Shown piece by piece: positions 1-10,560 of a stretch of 64,000 bases of DNA; the first letter of the stretch is position 1, and each line of letters starts with the position of its first letter. The notes beneath the pieces were generated by a model. The model did not search any database. It was not told the origin of the DNA and saw only the letters and a list, made by a program, of their open reading frames with translations. The stretch is taken from positions 129,501 to 193,500 of the forward strand of contig NW_022145610.1 of the NCBI RefSeq assembly GCF_000002235.5. The letters are read 5' to 3'. The DNA is from Strongylocentrotus purpuratus. Taxonomy: Eukaryota; Echinodermata; Echinoidea; Camarodonta; Strongylocentrotidae. The position numbers and the translations under genes are program-made.

Positions 1-145
1 CAGTATTAGTATTATTATTAATGTATTATATATTATATATATAGTTCAAGTTCATGTTCAAATTTATTGATCATGCACAAATAGCATGGCATAAAATTCA
101 ATTTATGGATGTTTCTTCAAATCTGTATAAATTGATATGCATGTT

Positions 146-186
146 AAATTGATGTTATATACATTGAATGTATATAACATCAATTT
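146..186. repeat. Perfect 20-bp-arm palindrome (block A)
   Basis: Two 20-base arms beginning AAATTGATGTT are exact reverse complements around a single centre base. The second copy is at 18039-18079. It could extrude as a cruciform or form an RNA hairpin; no family recognised. Confidence 0.85.
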
Positions 187-504
187 GTCATACATGTACT
201 ATCAATTCATACAAAATCAGGAATAAATACAACACACCGTTGAACATGAGTACAAAACGGTATAGAAACATAATAACATTACACAAATCATAACCGTAAA
301 CATAATAGAAATCACTACTGGTGTTATCATTATACGGTTAAATAGGCAGATTAGCAACGTATAAATAAATGGGCACTTGGGCAGTATATCCGTATATATC
401 CCCATTGTATATAAGCAAGTTTAGTAAAACTGCAATTTCTGACAGTGCTCAACTGTAGGAGCAAATGTATATAGGAGTTGGAAAGGTTAAACTTTATTGG
501 TAAG

Positions 505-544
505 AGTTATACAGACTGTTCCACCAGAAGGCTCATCAGCAACT
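505..544 (-). ncRNA. Hammerhead copy in inverted arm, core altered
   Basis: Minus-strand copy of the 682-721 motif. CTGATGA and the three stems are kept (with a G-U pair in stem II), but GAAA reads GGAA, changing invariant A13. Predicted inactive. Block B has the same change at the matching place. Confidence 0.65.
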
Positions 545-681
545 AAATACATTATACATGGCAAAGTTAAAAACACTCATGTAACACTCATGAAGGGTAA
601 TTATTTGTGTCTCTTTTGTATTCTTGCCTGAGTGCCTGACTGCACATAAGTGTTTTTAACTTTGCCATGTATAATGTATTT

Positions 682-721
682 AGTTGCTGATGAGCCTTCT
701 GGCGAAACAGTCTGTATAACT
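682..721 (+). ncRNA. Type I hammerhead ribozyme, intact core
   Basis: The order is stem I strand AGTTG (682-686), core CTGATGA (687-693), stem II GCC-TTCT-GGC (694-703, three G/C pairs, four-base loop), and core GAAA (704-707). A minimal stem III follows, with A707-T715, C708-G714 and A709-T713 around the triloop GTC. Then come the cleavage base A716 and the stem I partner TAACT (717-721, five pairs including one G-T). Every invariant position of the family is present, and the very short stem III is typical of animal type I hammerheads in Penelope-like elements and retrozymes. Predicted cleavage is 3' of 716. Cleavage activity is inferred. Confidence 0.8.
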
Positions 722-859
722 CTTACCAATAAAGTTTAACCTTCCAACTCCTTTTGTAGCTACATTAGTATTATTAGTTCTCATCCTATGGGCCCTTCAA
801 TTCTTACCCATTGAATACACCTGGGTCAGGACCCTTCATTTCAGAGTTGAGACCATTTA

Positions 860-1075
860 CCAATGTTATAATTTTTATTTTCTATTTTTATAATTATTAT
901 TGTTATAATTCTTTTTATTATTAATATAATTATTATGATTATTATTGTTATTTTATATATTATATTTATTTTTAGTATTATTAATATTATTATTATCATC
1001 ATTATCGGTATCCTTATTATTGTTATTATTTATGATTATTGTTTTTGTTGTTGTTGTCTTAAGTATCATTTTTAG
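860..1075. repeat. ATT-rich simple repeat
   Basis: Degenerate ATT/TTG triplet tract; counterpart at about 18763-18975. The hydrophobic reading frames across it are a by-product of composition. Confidence 0.85.
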
Positions 1076-1079
1076 TATT

Positions 1080-2430
1080 TCTTCAACCCTTTCCTATCAG
1101 GAGCTATATTTCTGCTTCAATGGTGCAATTGACCTTCTGATTCCCCAGCTAAAGCATGCAGAGAGACAAAGTTGAATCTATCCACTGTTTATCAGTTTAT
1201 GAAGCATCTGGTGTCAACTTGTCAAGGCATTTATTCTGAACCAAATACTGAAGTTTTGTCACAAATCAATATTTAACGAAATGATTTGAAATGAAATAAG
1301 ATTTTGTTTAGTGTGTGTTTTTGTTTTGTTTTATTTATTTTTTAAGCGAATGCAAATTATCAGACATCATAGTTCCACTACAGATCGAGTTGTCAATTTG
1401 TCTCAATTCGAATACTGTGTGTGAGTACTGTGAGATGTGTTTCTGTGTATAATCGGATTTTGACAAATGTATCAATCAGATGTGATTATCTTTTTACGTT
1501 TGGGGCCGACCATCCGAAAGACGTGACTCAGTTTCGAACCGGGGTCCGTCTGAGCCAGTTTTTACTTTGTAGGCCAAGACAGCTAGAGAACGTATCAACT
1601 AACATCATTCTCGAGATACGCTACCCGTTTACAATATAAAACGGATTGCCGCCCTCTACTGGCCATTTTATCATGTTTGAACGCATTAAGTGCGCGTTTG
1701 TACTGTACAATGGATAGGCTAATATTATGGGCACTACTGGCCCAAATGTTCGTCGGTCGTCGGAGATGTGAGACATTGTGTACTGTCGATCTCGCCATTG
1801 CCATCCTACTTCTTATCTCTGTGGTGCTCTCTTCTTTGTAAGTGATAATTGAACCCTCGCACTCAAACCGATTTGTTTTAAATAATGAAATGAAAAGAGG
1901 CTGTATACTGCCGTGCACTACTATGATTGTCTAGTTGATTCATGTTCTCACTCATACGATATATCTTTAAATGATTGTACATATTATTTGAAAGGAATTC
2001 CGTAAATGTTGGATGTCAGGAGATCGGAGCCAATGAACGAAAGACGCGTAAAGAACAAACAAAAACATTGAAGAATCAAAGGTGTAATGCTATTATTACA
2101 AAGATATACGAGACTTATATTTCAGTGAGCGTATTTTACAAATAAAGAGGGACGATATTTCATAACTCTGCCGTATGAATTAGCTTATAATTTAAAACTG
2201 ATGTCAGATATTGTAAGGGGGGTATTGAAAGCTCATTAAATATGGCAATTACATGTAATCTTAATGTGGTTTACAAGAATAAATGTTCATACAGGCACTC
2301 ACATTTTGTATCATAAGAAAGACTCATTGAAAAGCTGTCAAAGATTAGAGGAAAAGCATCTTCCTAAAGGTTAATGGTACGTTTTCTTTTAAAAGAAATG
2401 CAATTCCTCATGCTCTCGCACCTCTCTTCT
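1080..2430. other. Non-coding sequence of block A
   Basis: No coding signal. The stretch is shared with about 18960-20350 in block B. The piece at 1502-1560 (CGAAAGACGTGACT) recurs in diverged form near 62120, so it is probably dispersed repeat sequence. Confidence 0.5.
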
Positions 2431-2439
2431 TTCGTTGTT

Positions 2440-2850
2440 TAAATCTCTTTATTTGTTATCCCTTTCTCCTCTCTTTCCCCCCTTTTTGTGGTTCTTCTTG
2501 TGCTTTTTGGGGGGAGGAGGCTACACCCCTGGCAAGAGGAACCCCATATTATGCACACTGCAAAATTGCGTGCCCTCCCCCGCCCCTTTCCCGGTAAAAA
2601 TAACACCTTCTTATAATATCACCCCCTTTCTTTCTTTTCCCTTCTCATTATTCTCCTTTTCCCCCTTTTCTCGTCTCCGTCTTACCCCTTTCTTCCCTTC
2701 CGCCTTTTCTCTCCTCTCTCTTCTCCCTTTCTTCTTTTCCTCTCCTTTTTCTCTTCTTCCCTTTTTCTTTCATTACTCTTTTCTTCTTCTTTCTCTCTTC
2801 CGTTTTCTTTCTTTTTGTTCCTCCTTTCTCTTTCCACCTCCTTTTTTTTT
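2440..2850 (+). repeat. Polypyrimidine tract ending in a G run
   Basis: About 400 bp almost entirely C and T on the plus strand, closing with T(8), ACC and a run of 11 G, then GGCATATGCCCCC and a CCGCCGCTGG end. Block B (20370-20835) has the same tract with different internal indels. A reverse-oriented tract of the same design lies at 10561-10830. It can adopt triplex DNA in principle. Confidence 0.75.
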
Positions 2851-3160
2851 ACCGGGGGGGGGGGGCATATGCCCCCTGTGCCCCCTGAATCCGCCGCTGG
2901 TATAGATGTACAGCTTCCTGCATTCTGATTGCTCGGCTGGAAAGACGTATAGTTATATAGTTGTACGGATAGTGGCATGCTTGGCCCGCCATATTTACCT
3001 CGACTAGACCTTTACCCTAGGGTAGCTTTTGTTCTTCTGAACAAGACTCATATAACCTGAATCTTGAATCTTGAAAGGTCATTTCAATCCAGCCATGAGA
3101 TTCGAAAGAATATTTAGTGTCAAAGGTGAAGGGTATCGGGTAAATGCTGATGCCGTGAAT

Positions 3161-3174
3161 CAGGCGCGTACACA

Positions 3175-3231
<57 letters not shown>

Positions 3232-3240
3232 GGGGGGGGT

Positions 3241-3302
<62 letters not shown>

Positions 3303-3418
3303 GGTTAACCCCCCCCCCCTTTGGTAAATTTTTTGTGTGTAACCCCCCCTAAATTTCTCTAAACCCCCCCCCCCCCCCCCCCCCCCCCCTTTGGATTTTT
3401 TTTTTTTTTTTTTTTTTT

Positions 3419-3454
<36 letters not shown>

Positions 3455-3571
3455 TCCCATGGTTGACCTAAAAAAGCTGACCTTACCCCCCCCCCCCAAC
3501 GGAGCAAAATGTCAAATTTTCAAATTTCGAGACCAAAAAAAAAAAAAAAAAAAAAAATGTGTGTCCTCTTT

Positions 3572-3618
<47 letters not shown>

Positions 3619-3715
3619 CTTATTCAGCGGCTGGCTGAGTCGTTGCGAAATTTTCGGCCCGATTTATAAATGTTAAACCCCCCCCCCCCTTGAAAAAATC
3701 CTGCGTACGCGCCTG
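3161..3715. mobile_element. Non-autonomous hAT-type element with homopolymer interior
   Basis: Starts CAGGCGCGTACACAGG and ends CCTGCGTACGCGCCTG, a terminal inverted repeat with one mismatch, flanked by the 8-bp direct repeat CCGTGAAT (3153-3160 and 3716-3723). An 8-bp duplication with CAGG termini fits hAT. The interior is mostly runs of G, C, T and A, up to about 60 bases of nearly pure G. The run lengths may be unreliable. No transposase. Absent from block B, which lacks the whole surrounding segment. Confidence 0.75.
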
Positions 3716-3804
3716 CCGTGAATGGTCGGTTCTCATGGACTACGTCAAAAAGGACGGGCAGAGAACTTTGTGATAAATCTTTACCCTAAAAAAAAGAAAA
3801 TTAA

Positions 3805-4166
3805 AGGGATCGTTTAACAATGTTAAATCTGAGATACACGGTCCTACGTGTTACCAGTGTTTGTGATATGGTGTAATATTGAAGCTTCAAAATGATCAAG
3901 AAGTGCCTCAAAAAAGTAAAAAATCTTTGAGTGACCGGTTTTACCATACTCGTTTTCCCCAATAGACTGTAGTGTTATTATGAACCGTTGGGCAAACGGT
4001 TTTCAAATTTGTAATTCCAATCATAAATATCTTGATAATCACACAGGCGATCGGCTTGTAAAAGTCATGGGGTTCCTGACTGACCTCAAGGTTTATAATT
4101 ATCATTGCAGCATGAGTTAAATCCAGAATTTTATTTCAGAATCGGAGACAAAGTTACCGGATCTCT
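3805..4166. mobile_element. TTAA-flanked MITE, family 1, copy 1
   Basis: Flanked by TTAA (3801-3804, 4167-4170), with ends AGGGATCG and GGATCTCT. It is 362 bp and about 90% like 4758-5132. TTAA duplication and an AGGG start suggest a piggyBac-type mobiliser. Block B keeps only its right half (about 21007-21193). Confidence 0.75.
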
Positions 4167-4404
4167 TTAAAAAGATACAAAGAGATGCGATCAAAAGATA
4201 ATAGTTGGTAATATGCAATGTTGATCGCATTGCATGCTTTAACAACGAGCAAAAGAGAGAGAGAGAGGGAAAGATAAAATGAGGAGAAAATGGGTAGATT
4301 TTGTTCCTTCTTCAGCATTAAAAGTAGTACATGTATGTAAATATGCCCCCAATCAACGGTAAAGTATAGGGTGCGACCCCCCGCCCCCCCCCCCCCCCCC
4401 GCTC

Positions 4405-5145
4405 GATAATAATAATAATATTCCTTTTTATTATAGCGCTTAATACATCTACGATGACTCGAATCGCTTTACATATATATATATAGGCCTACTATTACCC
4501 TGGTCGTTGGATTCAATACTTGCCCGCACACATTGTGTGCACTACCTCCACTCCCTGGTGAGCATTCGTACTATAGGCGTTACTTGACGCTCTAAAACTG
4601 TTTGACCAACAATGACGGTCGCATCCTACCGGGTAACCATTTATTTAACACCTGGATGGAGAGTAACAAGTGCAGTTAATATCTTGCCAAAGAATATTAG
4701 TTCCGTGTCGGGATTCGAACCCTCGACTTCGCATCCCCAGTCACTGAAGCGCCTTAAAGGGATCGTTTAACAATGTTAAATCTGAGATACACAGCCCTAC
4801 GTGTTATCAGTGTCTGTGATATGGTGTTATATTAAAGCCCTAAAAAATTGCGCTTCAAAATGATCAAGAAGTGCCTCAAAAAAGTAAAAATCTTTGAGTG
4901 ACCGGTTTACCATACTCGTTTTCCCCAATAGACTGTAGTGTTATGAAAACCGTCAGGCGAACGGTTTTCAAAATTTGTAATTCCAATCATAAATATCTTG
5001 ATAATCAGACAGGCGATCGGCTTGTAAAAGTCATGGGGTTCCTGACTGACCTAAAGGTTTATAATTATCATTGCATCATGAGCTAAATCCTGAATTTTGT
5101 TTCAGAATCTGAGACAAAGTTACCGGATCCCTTTAAACCACTCGA
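4405..5145 (-). mobile_element. tRNA-derived SINE (block A), split by a MITE
   Basis: Read on the minus strand it begins with an A-box-like GTGGTTTAAGGCG, then a clear B box GGGTTCGAATCCC (about 4714-4726), a unique body, and a 3' tail GCGCTATAATAAAAAGG plus (ATT)n at 4405-4440. The MITE at 4758-5132 sits just upstream of the B box. Its tail resembles the LINE tail at 11342-11385, consistent with mobilisation by an L2-type LINE. Confidence 0.7.
4758..5132. mobile_element. TTAA-flanked MITE, family 1, copy 2, present only in block A
   Basis: 375 bp between TTAA repeats (4754-4757, 5133-5136), ends AGGGATC. It interrupts the tRNA-type SINE. Block B shows the exact empty site (GCGCC-TTAA-ACCACTC at about 21777-21790), proving insertion at TTAA with clean duplication. 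Confidence 0.88.
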
Positions 5146-6190
5146 AAATATCGTAATGTTGCGCTTCCCAATGTGGGATAATAATATCTATTGTCTATAC
5201 TTTAATAGATACAATCTCTTCAAAATGGATAGTTGAGTTCTTGTTGCAGACCGCAAATGCCTTCAAAGTGTATGGATATTGCTCTTTTTCTTATTTATGA
5301 CATTTCCAGTGCCCTTTTAGAACCTAAATTTGATATGAAGGTAATTTTAGACCAAAAGATGTGTGAAATTTAGCCAATACGATTACACAAATTCAGCTCC
5401 ACTTGCAAAAAATACGGTGACCATTAATGAATTAAATTTATAATAATATACTGGCCGGCTGGTTGTGCGTATTTATAACAAACACGAAAAGCCAGTAAAA
5501 GCCACATCGGTATTGGCTGGAATAAAACGTTTAAGGCGCTATCTCGTTTTTAAACGGCTGGTTCAAATTATCGAATATGGATGGGGTACCACAAATATTA
5601 GAAATCGTTATATTAATGGAAATTTCAGCCGTCTTTGAACCGATTTTGATCAAACTGAAAGATGATTTTGTCATTTTAATCGTTTTCATTATCTCACAAT
5701 TAATTATTTTGTGTAGCGCCCTGTAACAAAACTAACTATCTCTTTCAATTTGAAAGACAAAAAATCTATCGCTCGTCCCTTTGCACCCAACCATATCATT
5801 TTCATAAGGATCTTGTAAAAAAAAAAGCACCTCAATATGAGTTATTTAAAGTGCATTAGCATACACACAATCATAGCTAATTTCGTTTGTAAAGAGGTAA
5901 CTCGGGTCTTTCCAGATACCACCGCGATGCGATGAGTTATTGTTGTTGTTTTTTTTTCGACGAACCGATGATAAAAGAGTCAGAAATATATTGCTTTTGT
6001 GATGAAGGAGAAAATACAATCCATGTTTATATAAAAGATGATTTCACATCTTAAAATATATCCTTGGGTTTCTACCTACTGATGGTTGAAGCAGAAGCAG
6101 AGTTTCATCCCTTGGTGTTAACCTCACGTTGCATACTTTATTTTTATGGACCATAATTACTATCGCATGAACAATGTGCCTGGCATGCAT
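5146..6190. other. Shared non-coding sequence upstream of the exon 1b promoter copy
   Basis: No gene seen. It matches about 21796-22870 in block B with roughly allelic levels of difference, including small TTAA-tract and A-run length changes. Confidence 0.5.
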
Positions 6191-6770
6191 CTGTGTTATC
6201 ATTTTTACGCGTCTGAATCATAATTGCAGCAGGCAGAGTCGAATACACACACTACACGCGTGCAACGTTATATGAATGTGATCGTGTGCGTCCTCTAAGA
6301 GATTCATTTCGCTAATGCAACCTGCTCGCTCGCTCGATCACTGTGTTATGCCGCCGCTCTTCAATAACACATCGCTTCTCTGGTAGCGGTCGATGTTAGA
6401 TCGTTCGGTGCCTGTACAGTGGTGTCGCTCACTGGAAACGAGTCAACCATTCGACAGACATTTTGATGCTAGACACCTGCCACTTACGTTGTGTGTTGCA
6501 GTTTTCTCTCTCTAAATCAAACTGCTACCTTAATTTATGCTGCAGTCGACAAACCGACGCTTTTTCGTTTCTTTTTTCGCATTAGGATTGCTCAAACGTG
6601 CGTCAAAAGGGTTTGGATTGTAGCGCACCGCTACGTGGGTAGACAGCTGGTATCAGGAGTAGGATAGTAACCTCTCTTCAGTGCTGATGTGAAACGCGAT
6701 CTCAATGCTTACCGTTTCACGATTTTCGCTAGTATTGTGCATTCATCCTTAGTTATATTCTTTCTCAAGC
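6190..6770 (+). promoter_or_regulatory. Block A copy of the DDAH exon 1b 5' flank
   Basis: Almost identical to 22855-23434, the sequence directly ahead of exon 1b, and richer in CpG (GCTCGCTCGCTCG, CCGCCGC) than its surroundings. It stops at the gap before any coding sequence, so whether block A has its own exon 1b is unknown. Confidence 0.45.
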
Positions 6771-7270
6771 NNNNNNNNNNNNNNNNNNNNNNNNNNNNNN
6801 NNNNNNNNNNNNNNNNNNNNNNNNNNNNNNNNNNNNNNNNNNNNNNNNNNNNNNNNNNNNNNNNNNNNNNNNNNNNNNNNNNNNNNNNNNNNNNNNNNNN
6901 NNNNNNNNNNNNNNNNNNNNNNNNNNNNNNNNNNNNNNNNNNNNNNNNNNNNNNNNNNNNNNNNNNNNNNNNNNNNNNNNNNNNNNNNNNNNNNNNNNNN
7001 NNNNNNNNNNNNNNNNNNNNNNNNNNNNNNNNNNNNNNNNNNNNNNNNNNNNNNNNNNNNNNNNNNNNNNNNNNNNNNNNNNNNNNNNNNNNNNNNNNNN
7101 NNNNNNNNNNNNNNNNNNNNNNNNNNNNNNNNNNNNNNNNNNNNNNNNNNNNNNNNNNNNNNNNNNNNNNNNNNNNNNNNNNNNNNNNNNNNNNNNNNNN
7201 NNNNNNNNNNNNNNNNNNNNNNNNNNNNNNNNNNNNNNNNNNNNNNNNNNNNNNNNNNNNNNNNNNNNNN
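6771..7270. other. Assembly gap, exactly 500 N
   Basis: Five hundred N, a round number that suggests an arbitrary gap length. Its left edge cuts block A 34 bp before the position matching the ATG of DDAH exon 1b. Its right edge lies about 220 bp beyond MRRF coding exon 2. Confidence 0.99.
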
Positions 7271-7489
7271 AAAAAACCAATGGTCAATAATTCTAACAAG
7301 GATAGCAAAAAGGTCAATGCATTGATTTTCAACATGCAAAATTGCTAAGAGTGTTCTCCCTATCCATTCCCTTTAGATGCTTGAGGCCATTTCACTCTGA
7401 CTCACATTACATACACACAAAACTCAGATAAACAAATTCCCGCTGAGATTTTTGTTTTTAAAGAAGAAACTGTGTACCGGTATACCAAC

Positions 7490-8307
7490 CTTGTGAAGTC
7501 CTGATGGTCAGGGTGCTAGTGTAGTCTTTCTTCAATGCATCAATAGCATTCTGCATATTTTCCTTCACATCATTTAAATCCAGTATATCATCATCTACAG
7601 ACATTTCAACCACAACTTTAGGTTTGTGCTTTTTACCTGGAGAGAGAGACAGAGAGAGTATCAAAGGCTTGACAATGGAAGATGTTGTCATTGTTAGATC
7701 ACCATTCAAGGAAGTACTCTTTTACTGTTATACTGGCTTAAATCAACTTGACATTGGAATAAGCATGTTATATCTCACAATGAATTCAGCAAGGGTAGAG
7801 AGATTACTTGCATAAAAACAACAGCACCATTTGGAAGGGCAATATATCAAATGTTTAGCTTGCAAGGGGTGAATTTGTATCTCAACCCTTCTGACAGAAT
7901 TCTGATAAAGAAAATGCATCCACATTTTAATATGCCATCAGAGTTTTTGCTAGGCCAAGTGGAAAATGTTGAAAACAAATTATTAAGTTTTAACAGCTAA
8001 TTGATCACATAATTAACTGGAAATTCAGGTACTTCCCATCAACAACAAAAAATGAACCAGTACCAATAATGGAAGTGGCATGGACAGGGACATATATTTC
8101 ATTTCTAATGGTAGATAGAAATAAATAACAACCTTTCTTTGCATGATGAAGGACAGAAGTGTGAAGAGATGAGGTTTGTTGTACTAAGAACAATCTTTGC
8201 CATGGAAGATCTTGCACTGTATTGCCACAGGTTGATGCATTATAGTTTCTTGTAGTATTCCTGATGATCATCCATAGAGCATATCTTGATGTGAACAGTG
8301 AGGCCAT
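7490..8307 (-). CDS. MRRF: Mitochondrial ribosome-recycling factor, first two coding exons (partial)
   Basis: Exon 1 is 8307-8133 and exon 2 is 7636-7490, with consensus splice sites (donor after 8133, acceptor CAG before 7636, donor GTTGGT after 7490). Exon 1 gives 58 residues rich in Arg, Ser and Thr with no acidic residue near the start, as expected of a mitochondrial targeting peptide; exon 2 adds 49 residues. The exon 2 product (DILDLNDVKENMQNAIDALK, then TLTIRTSQG) aligns with the start of the RRF domain in human MRRF, which helps split mitochondrial ribosomes after termination. About 107 of the usual 260 or so residues are present; the rest should lie left of 7270, where only the gap and block A are found. 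An acceptor 14 bases before the ATG implies an untranslated first exon further right. Confidence 0.85.
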
Positions 8308-8319
8308 AACTACAAAACT

Positions 8320-9227
8320 CTGAAAGAAATCAACAATAACACAAACCTTACATAAAATAATCATGAAGTATAATTAAACAGAGGAGAGACAAAGAAGGAA
8401 GACAATAAAACTCCATTTAATACTCTCGCCTCTAATTAGAGGCCATGTAAATTAGCATTTATCATTTACTGAGAGTCACCAAAGCGATCTAGTATGATGC
8501 AGGACCATAAACTACGCACTTAGTTTTCAAAGTATGAAATTCATCTAAATCTAATTAAGGATTTTAGGATAATTTATTCTCTTTATTTTGGTCCAATATT
8601 TTCTGAAGTTGAGTTGTGGTTAAAAATCATTATCGACAAATAACTTTAAAAATTCAAGCCGTTTTCGATGCCAGTGTAAACATTTAAAAGATCAATAAAG
8701 ATACAAATGGCAGAAATTGCATGAAATTAACGAATGCAAATATTACTAGAAGTCTTGGGCAAATCTCACTGATATTCTCGTTGCTCAGGCAGCAGTTTCG
8801 TGAAATGCCCATGTCACATTGTTTACAGAGTGTGTAGCTTAGCCTTATGATGGACCCTTTTTGGTGACTTGGTCATAGTCAGAAACCTTCATGACACTGT
8901 ATTTTTTGTAGGAGTGCAGGTAGTTCTAGTCCAATTTAATGAGTTTCTGCTATGTCTGACACGTATTTTCTCCAAACCAAGAATAATAGGTCTTTCCTTT
9001 GCATTAACAGCATCAACGCCAATGCCAATGTTTTAAATTTTAGCAAAAGTGCACGCCCAGTGCAAAGCTGAAAGTGCATGCCATAGGAATCACCCATAAG
9101 TTACTAAGCCCCATTCCTGCAGACTTGCGCCGACTCCGGAATATGCTGAACCAAGATCAACAAAAGACATTACTGTAGAGTAGTGTTAACTGTTACTGTA
9201 CTTATAATTATAGTTATAGTACTAGTG
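8320..9227. other. MRRF 5' side, no coding signal
   Basis: Contains the 5' UTR intron of MRRF and probably its promoter, but no first exon can be fixed. I see no repeat family here apart from short AT-rich runs. Confidence 0.4.
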
Positions 9228-9462
9228 AGTACTCCAGCAAAGCATAGAGTCAATGCTAAAGCGTATTGACCTCTAGCGCTGTACTACGTGCTGAGATCCT
9301 GCAATTACACATAATACACACACTGCACACAATTGCACACTAGTAATGCATACAATGAATAAAAAGTGGCTGATCGACAAGTTTGACAGTAGACTCTCGA
9401 TTTGAATTTTCAAAATATTCTTTCTAACATCGGTAAGTTGAAAAGATTGTATTTACTGCTAT
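9228..9462. repeat. Dispersed repeat, uninterrupted copy
   Basis: This 235-bp stretch matches, in reverse complement, 54271-54418 joined to 57488-57600. It is the copy of the target repeat without the 3.06-kb foldback insertion. The recognisable parts are TTTGACAGTAGACTC, CTTTCTAAC and CTAGCGCTGTACTACGTGC. Confidence 0.7.
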
Positions 9463-10160
9463 TTATGGAGGACGAGGTTTCATCAATTATCACTAAAAAA
9501 GTACTGATTTTGAGTGAACTCAGTTGAGTTTTGTACAGTAACAGTGGTGTTTGAAATGTTGAGAATCAATAGAACAGTTTTTAATACACAGCCAGGATTA
9601 TTGCACCATGCACACACTCATCAGTCTGCAAGAATCTTCAACTGTAAATGAGGTAGACAGACTGAGAAGTATTATTAGACTACTACAACTTAACCCAATT
9701 AAGGCCAAACTAGTAAAACTAGAAGAACTGTAGACTTCTAGTGTTACCAAAGAAATGACACTGAATTTAGAGGACATCAGTCTTCAGCCTTTCCAAATAA
9801 ACTGCGTAACTACCACCCCCCCCCCCCCCCCCCCATCACACTGTGAATCAACGGGCCTCAGCGGCGCGGAAAACCTCGACCTCGCCCTCGCCCAAGCACA
9901 GGCGCCCAGCTCAGGCACAGCATTGCGGGAGCGGAGAGTTCGTGCTGCGTTCAACAACTAACTTAAAATACGGATGTGGGACTGAACGAATGTGTGATTA
10001 GGTCAGAACTAAGGCTAATCCAGTGTTTTTCCAGTCTAGCCTTCCAATAAAATAACTATAACTATACCAACTATAAAAGCTACTCACAGGATCTGGTCTG
10101 TTGTATTTCCCAACATATATATCGGTACCTAGCTATGTAAATCAGAAATCAATTTCACTC
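9463..10160. other. Intergenic, with a C run and a GC-rich patch
   Basis: No gene. It contains a run of about 20 C at 9814-9834, then a CpG-containing GC-rich patch (9850-9950) in an otherwise AT-rich region. Confidence 0.4.
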
Positions 10161-10250
10161 CTTGAGTCTTGACCATCGAAATCGAAATTGGTTTGAGTTC
10201 GTTGGTCTTGACGTGACGCGACGAAACCAAGACTCAAGAGGAACTTAAAT
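10160..10250. repeat. Inverted repeat of GAGTCTTG arms
   Basis: CTTGAGTCTTG near 10161 pairs with CAAGACTCAAG near 10230. A short stem-loop; no family recognised. Confidence 0.5.
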
Positions 10251-10290
10251 TTCTAATGTAATTCGACTATTCGAGGATACCGTAAATTCA

Positions 10291-10555
10291 GCAAAATTTT
10301 TGGCGACAATAGTCAAATTACTGACTAATCGCCAATAACTAAAAACACAACAACAACAAAATAGTATATTATTATATAGTGCTTACGATATTATTTTTCG
10401 ATACTAGACCTATATATAGACTAAAACGAAATAAATATATTTTTTAAAAATACAAAAATGAGAGATATAACACGTGCCGTAAAGTATTTTGGTAACAATA
10501 GTCAAATTACTGACTAATCGCCAATAAACCAAAACACAACAACAAAAATGTCGAG
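10291..10555. repeat. Two direct copies of a ~70-bp unit
   Basis: 10291-10365 and 10478-10555 share ACAATAGTCAAATTACTGAC, then TAATCGCCAATAA and an ACAACAACAA-type end, about 187 bp apart. Confidence 0.75.
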
Positions 10556-10560
10556 TTGTA

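Larger units (their letters stand above)
472..755. repeat. Inverted repeat carrying two hammerhead motifs (block A)
   Basis: The left arm (about 475-586) and right arm (about 640-755) are reverse complements. Each contains the same unit: a lead-in ending in GTATTTAG, a hammerhead core, then a trailer with AATAAA and ACCTTCCAACTC. Only the plus-strand arm has an intact catalytic core. The block B equivalent is about 18362-18645, and a single diverged unit lies at 16383-16537. No protein of a mobilising element is visible beside it. Confidence 0.8.
1..6770. repeat. Block A: near-identical copy of 17889-23434
   Basis: Base 1 onward matches 17889 onward in the same orientation, with scattered substitutions and small indels, as far as 6770, where the N gap begins; 6757-6770 equals 23421-23434. 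Two large differences stand out. A has about 915 bp (3076-3989) that block B lacks, and a 375-bp TTAA-flanked element (4758-5132) where B has an intact empty site. The left edge probably lies outside the window. Either a tandem duplication or the other allele placed in the scaffold could give this; the latter is favoured because the match stops exactly at the gap. Confidence 0.95.

Noticed and set aside
472-755. Penelope-like element
   Set aside because: The hammerhead would fit, but no reverse transcriptase or GIY-YIG sequence was found next to any of the units.
2682-2978. Lys/Glu/Arg-rich open frame on the minus strand
   Set aside because: By-product of the polypyrimidine tract; frame content follows composition and changes with indels between blocks.
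3071-3352. Glycine-rich open frame
   Set aside because: It is the translation of long G runs inside a hAT-type element; no codon structure.
4714-4726. tRNA gene from the GGGTTCGAATCCC box
   Set aside because: Only the B box and a loose A box are present, with no cloverleaf; a SINE tail follows.
6689-7348. Open frames spanning the gap
   Set aside because: They run through 500 N and have no meaning.
10291-10555. CRISPR-like or regulatory direct repeats
   Set aside because: Only two copies about 187 bp apart in animal DNA; a local duplication is enough.
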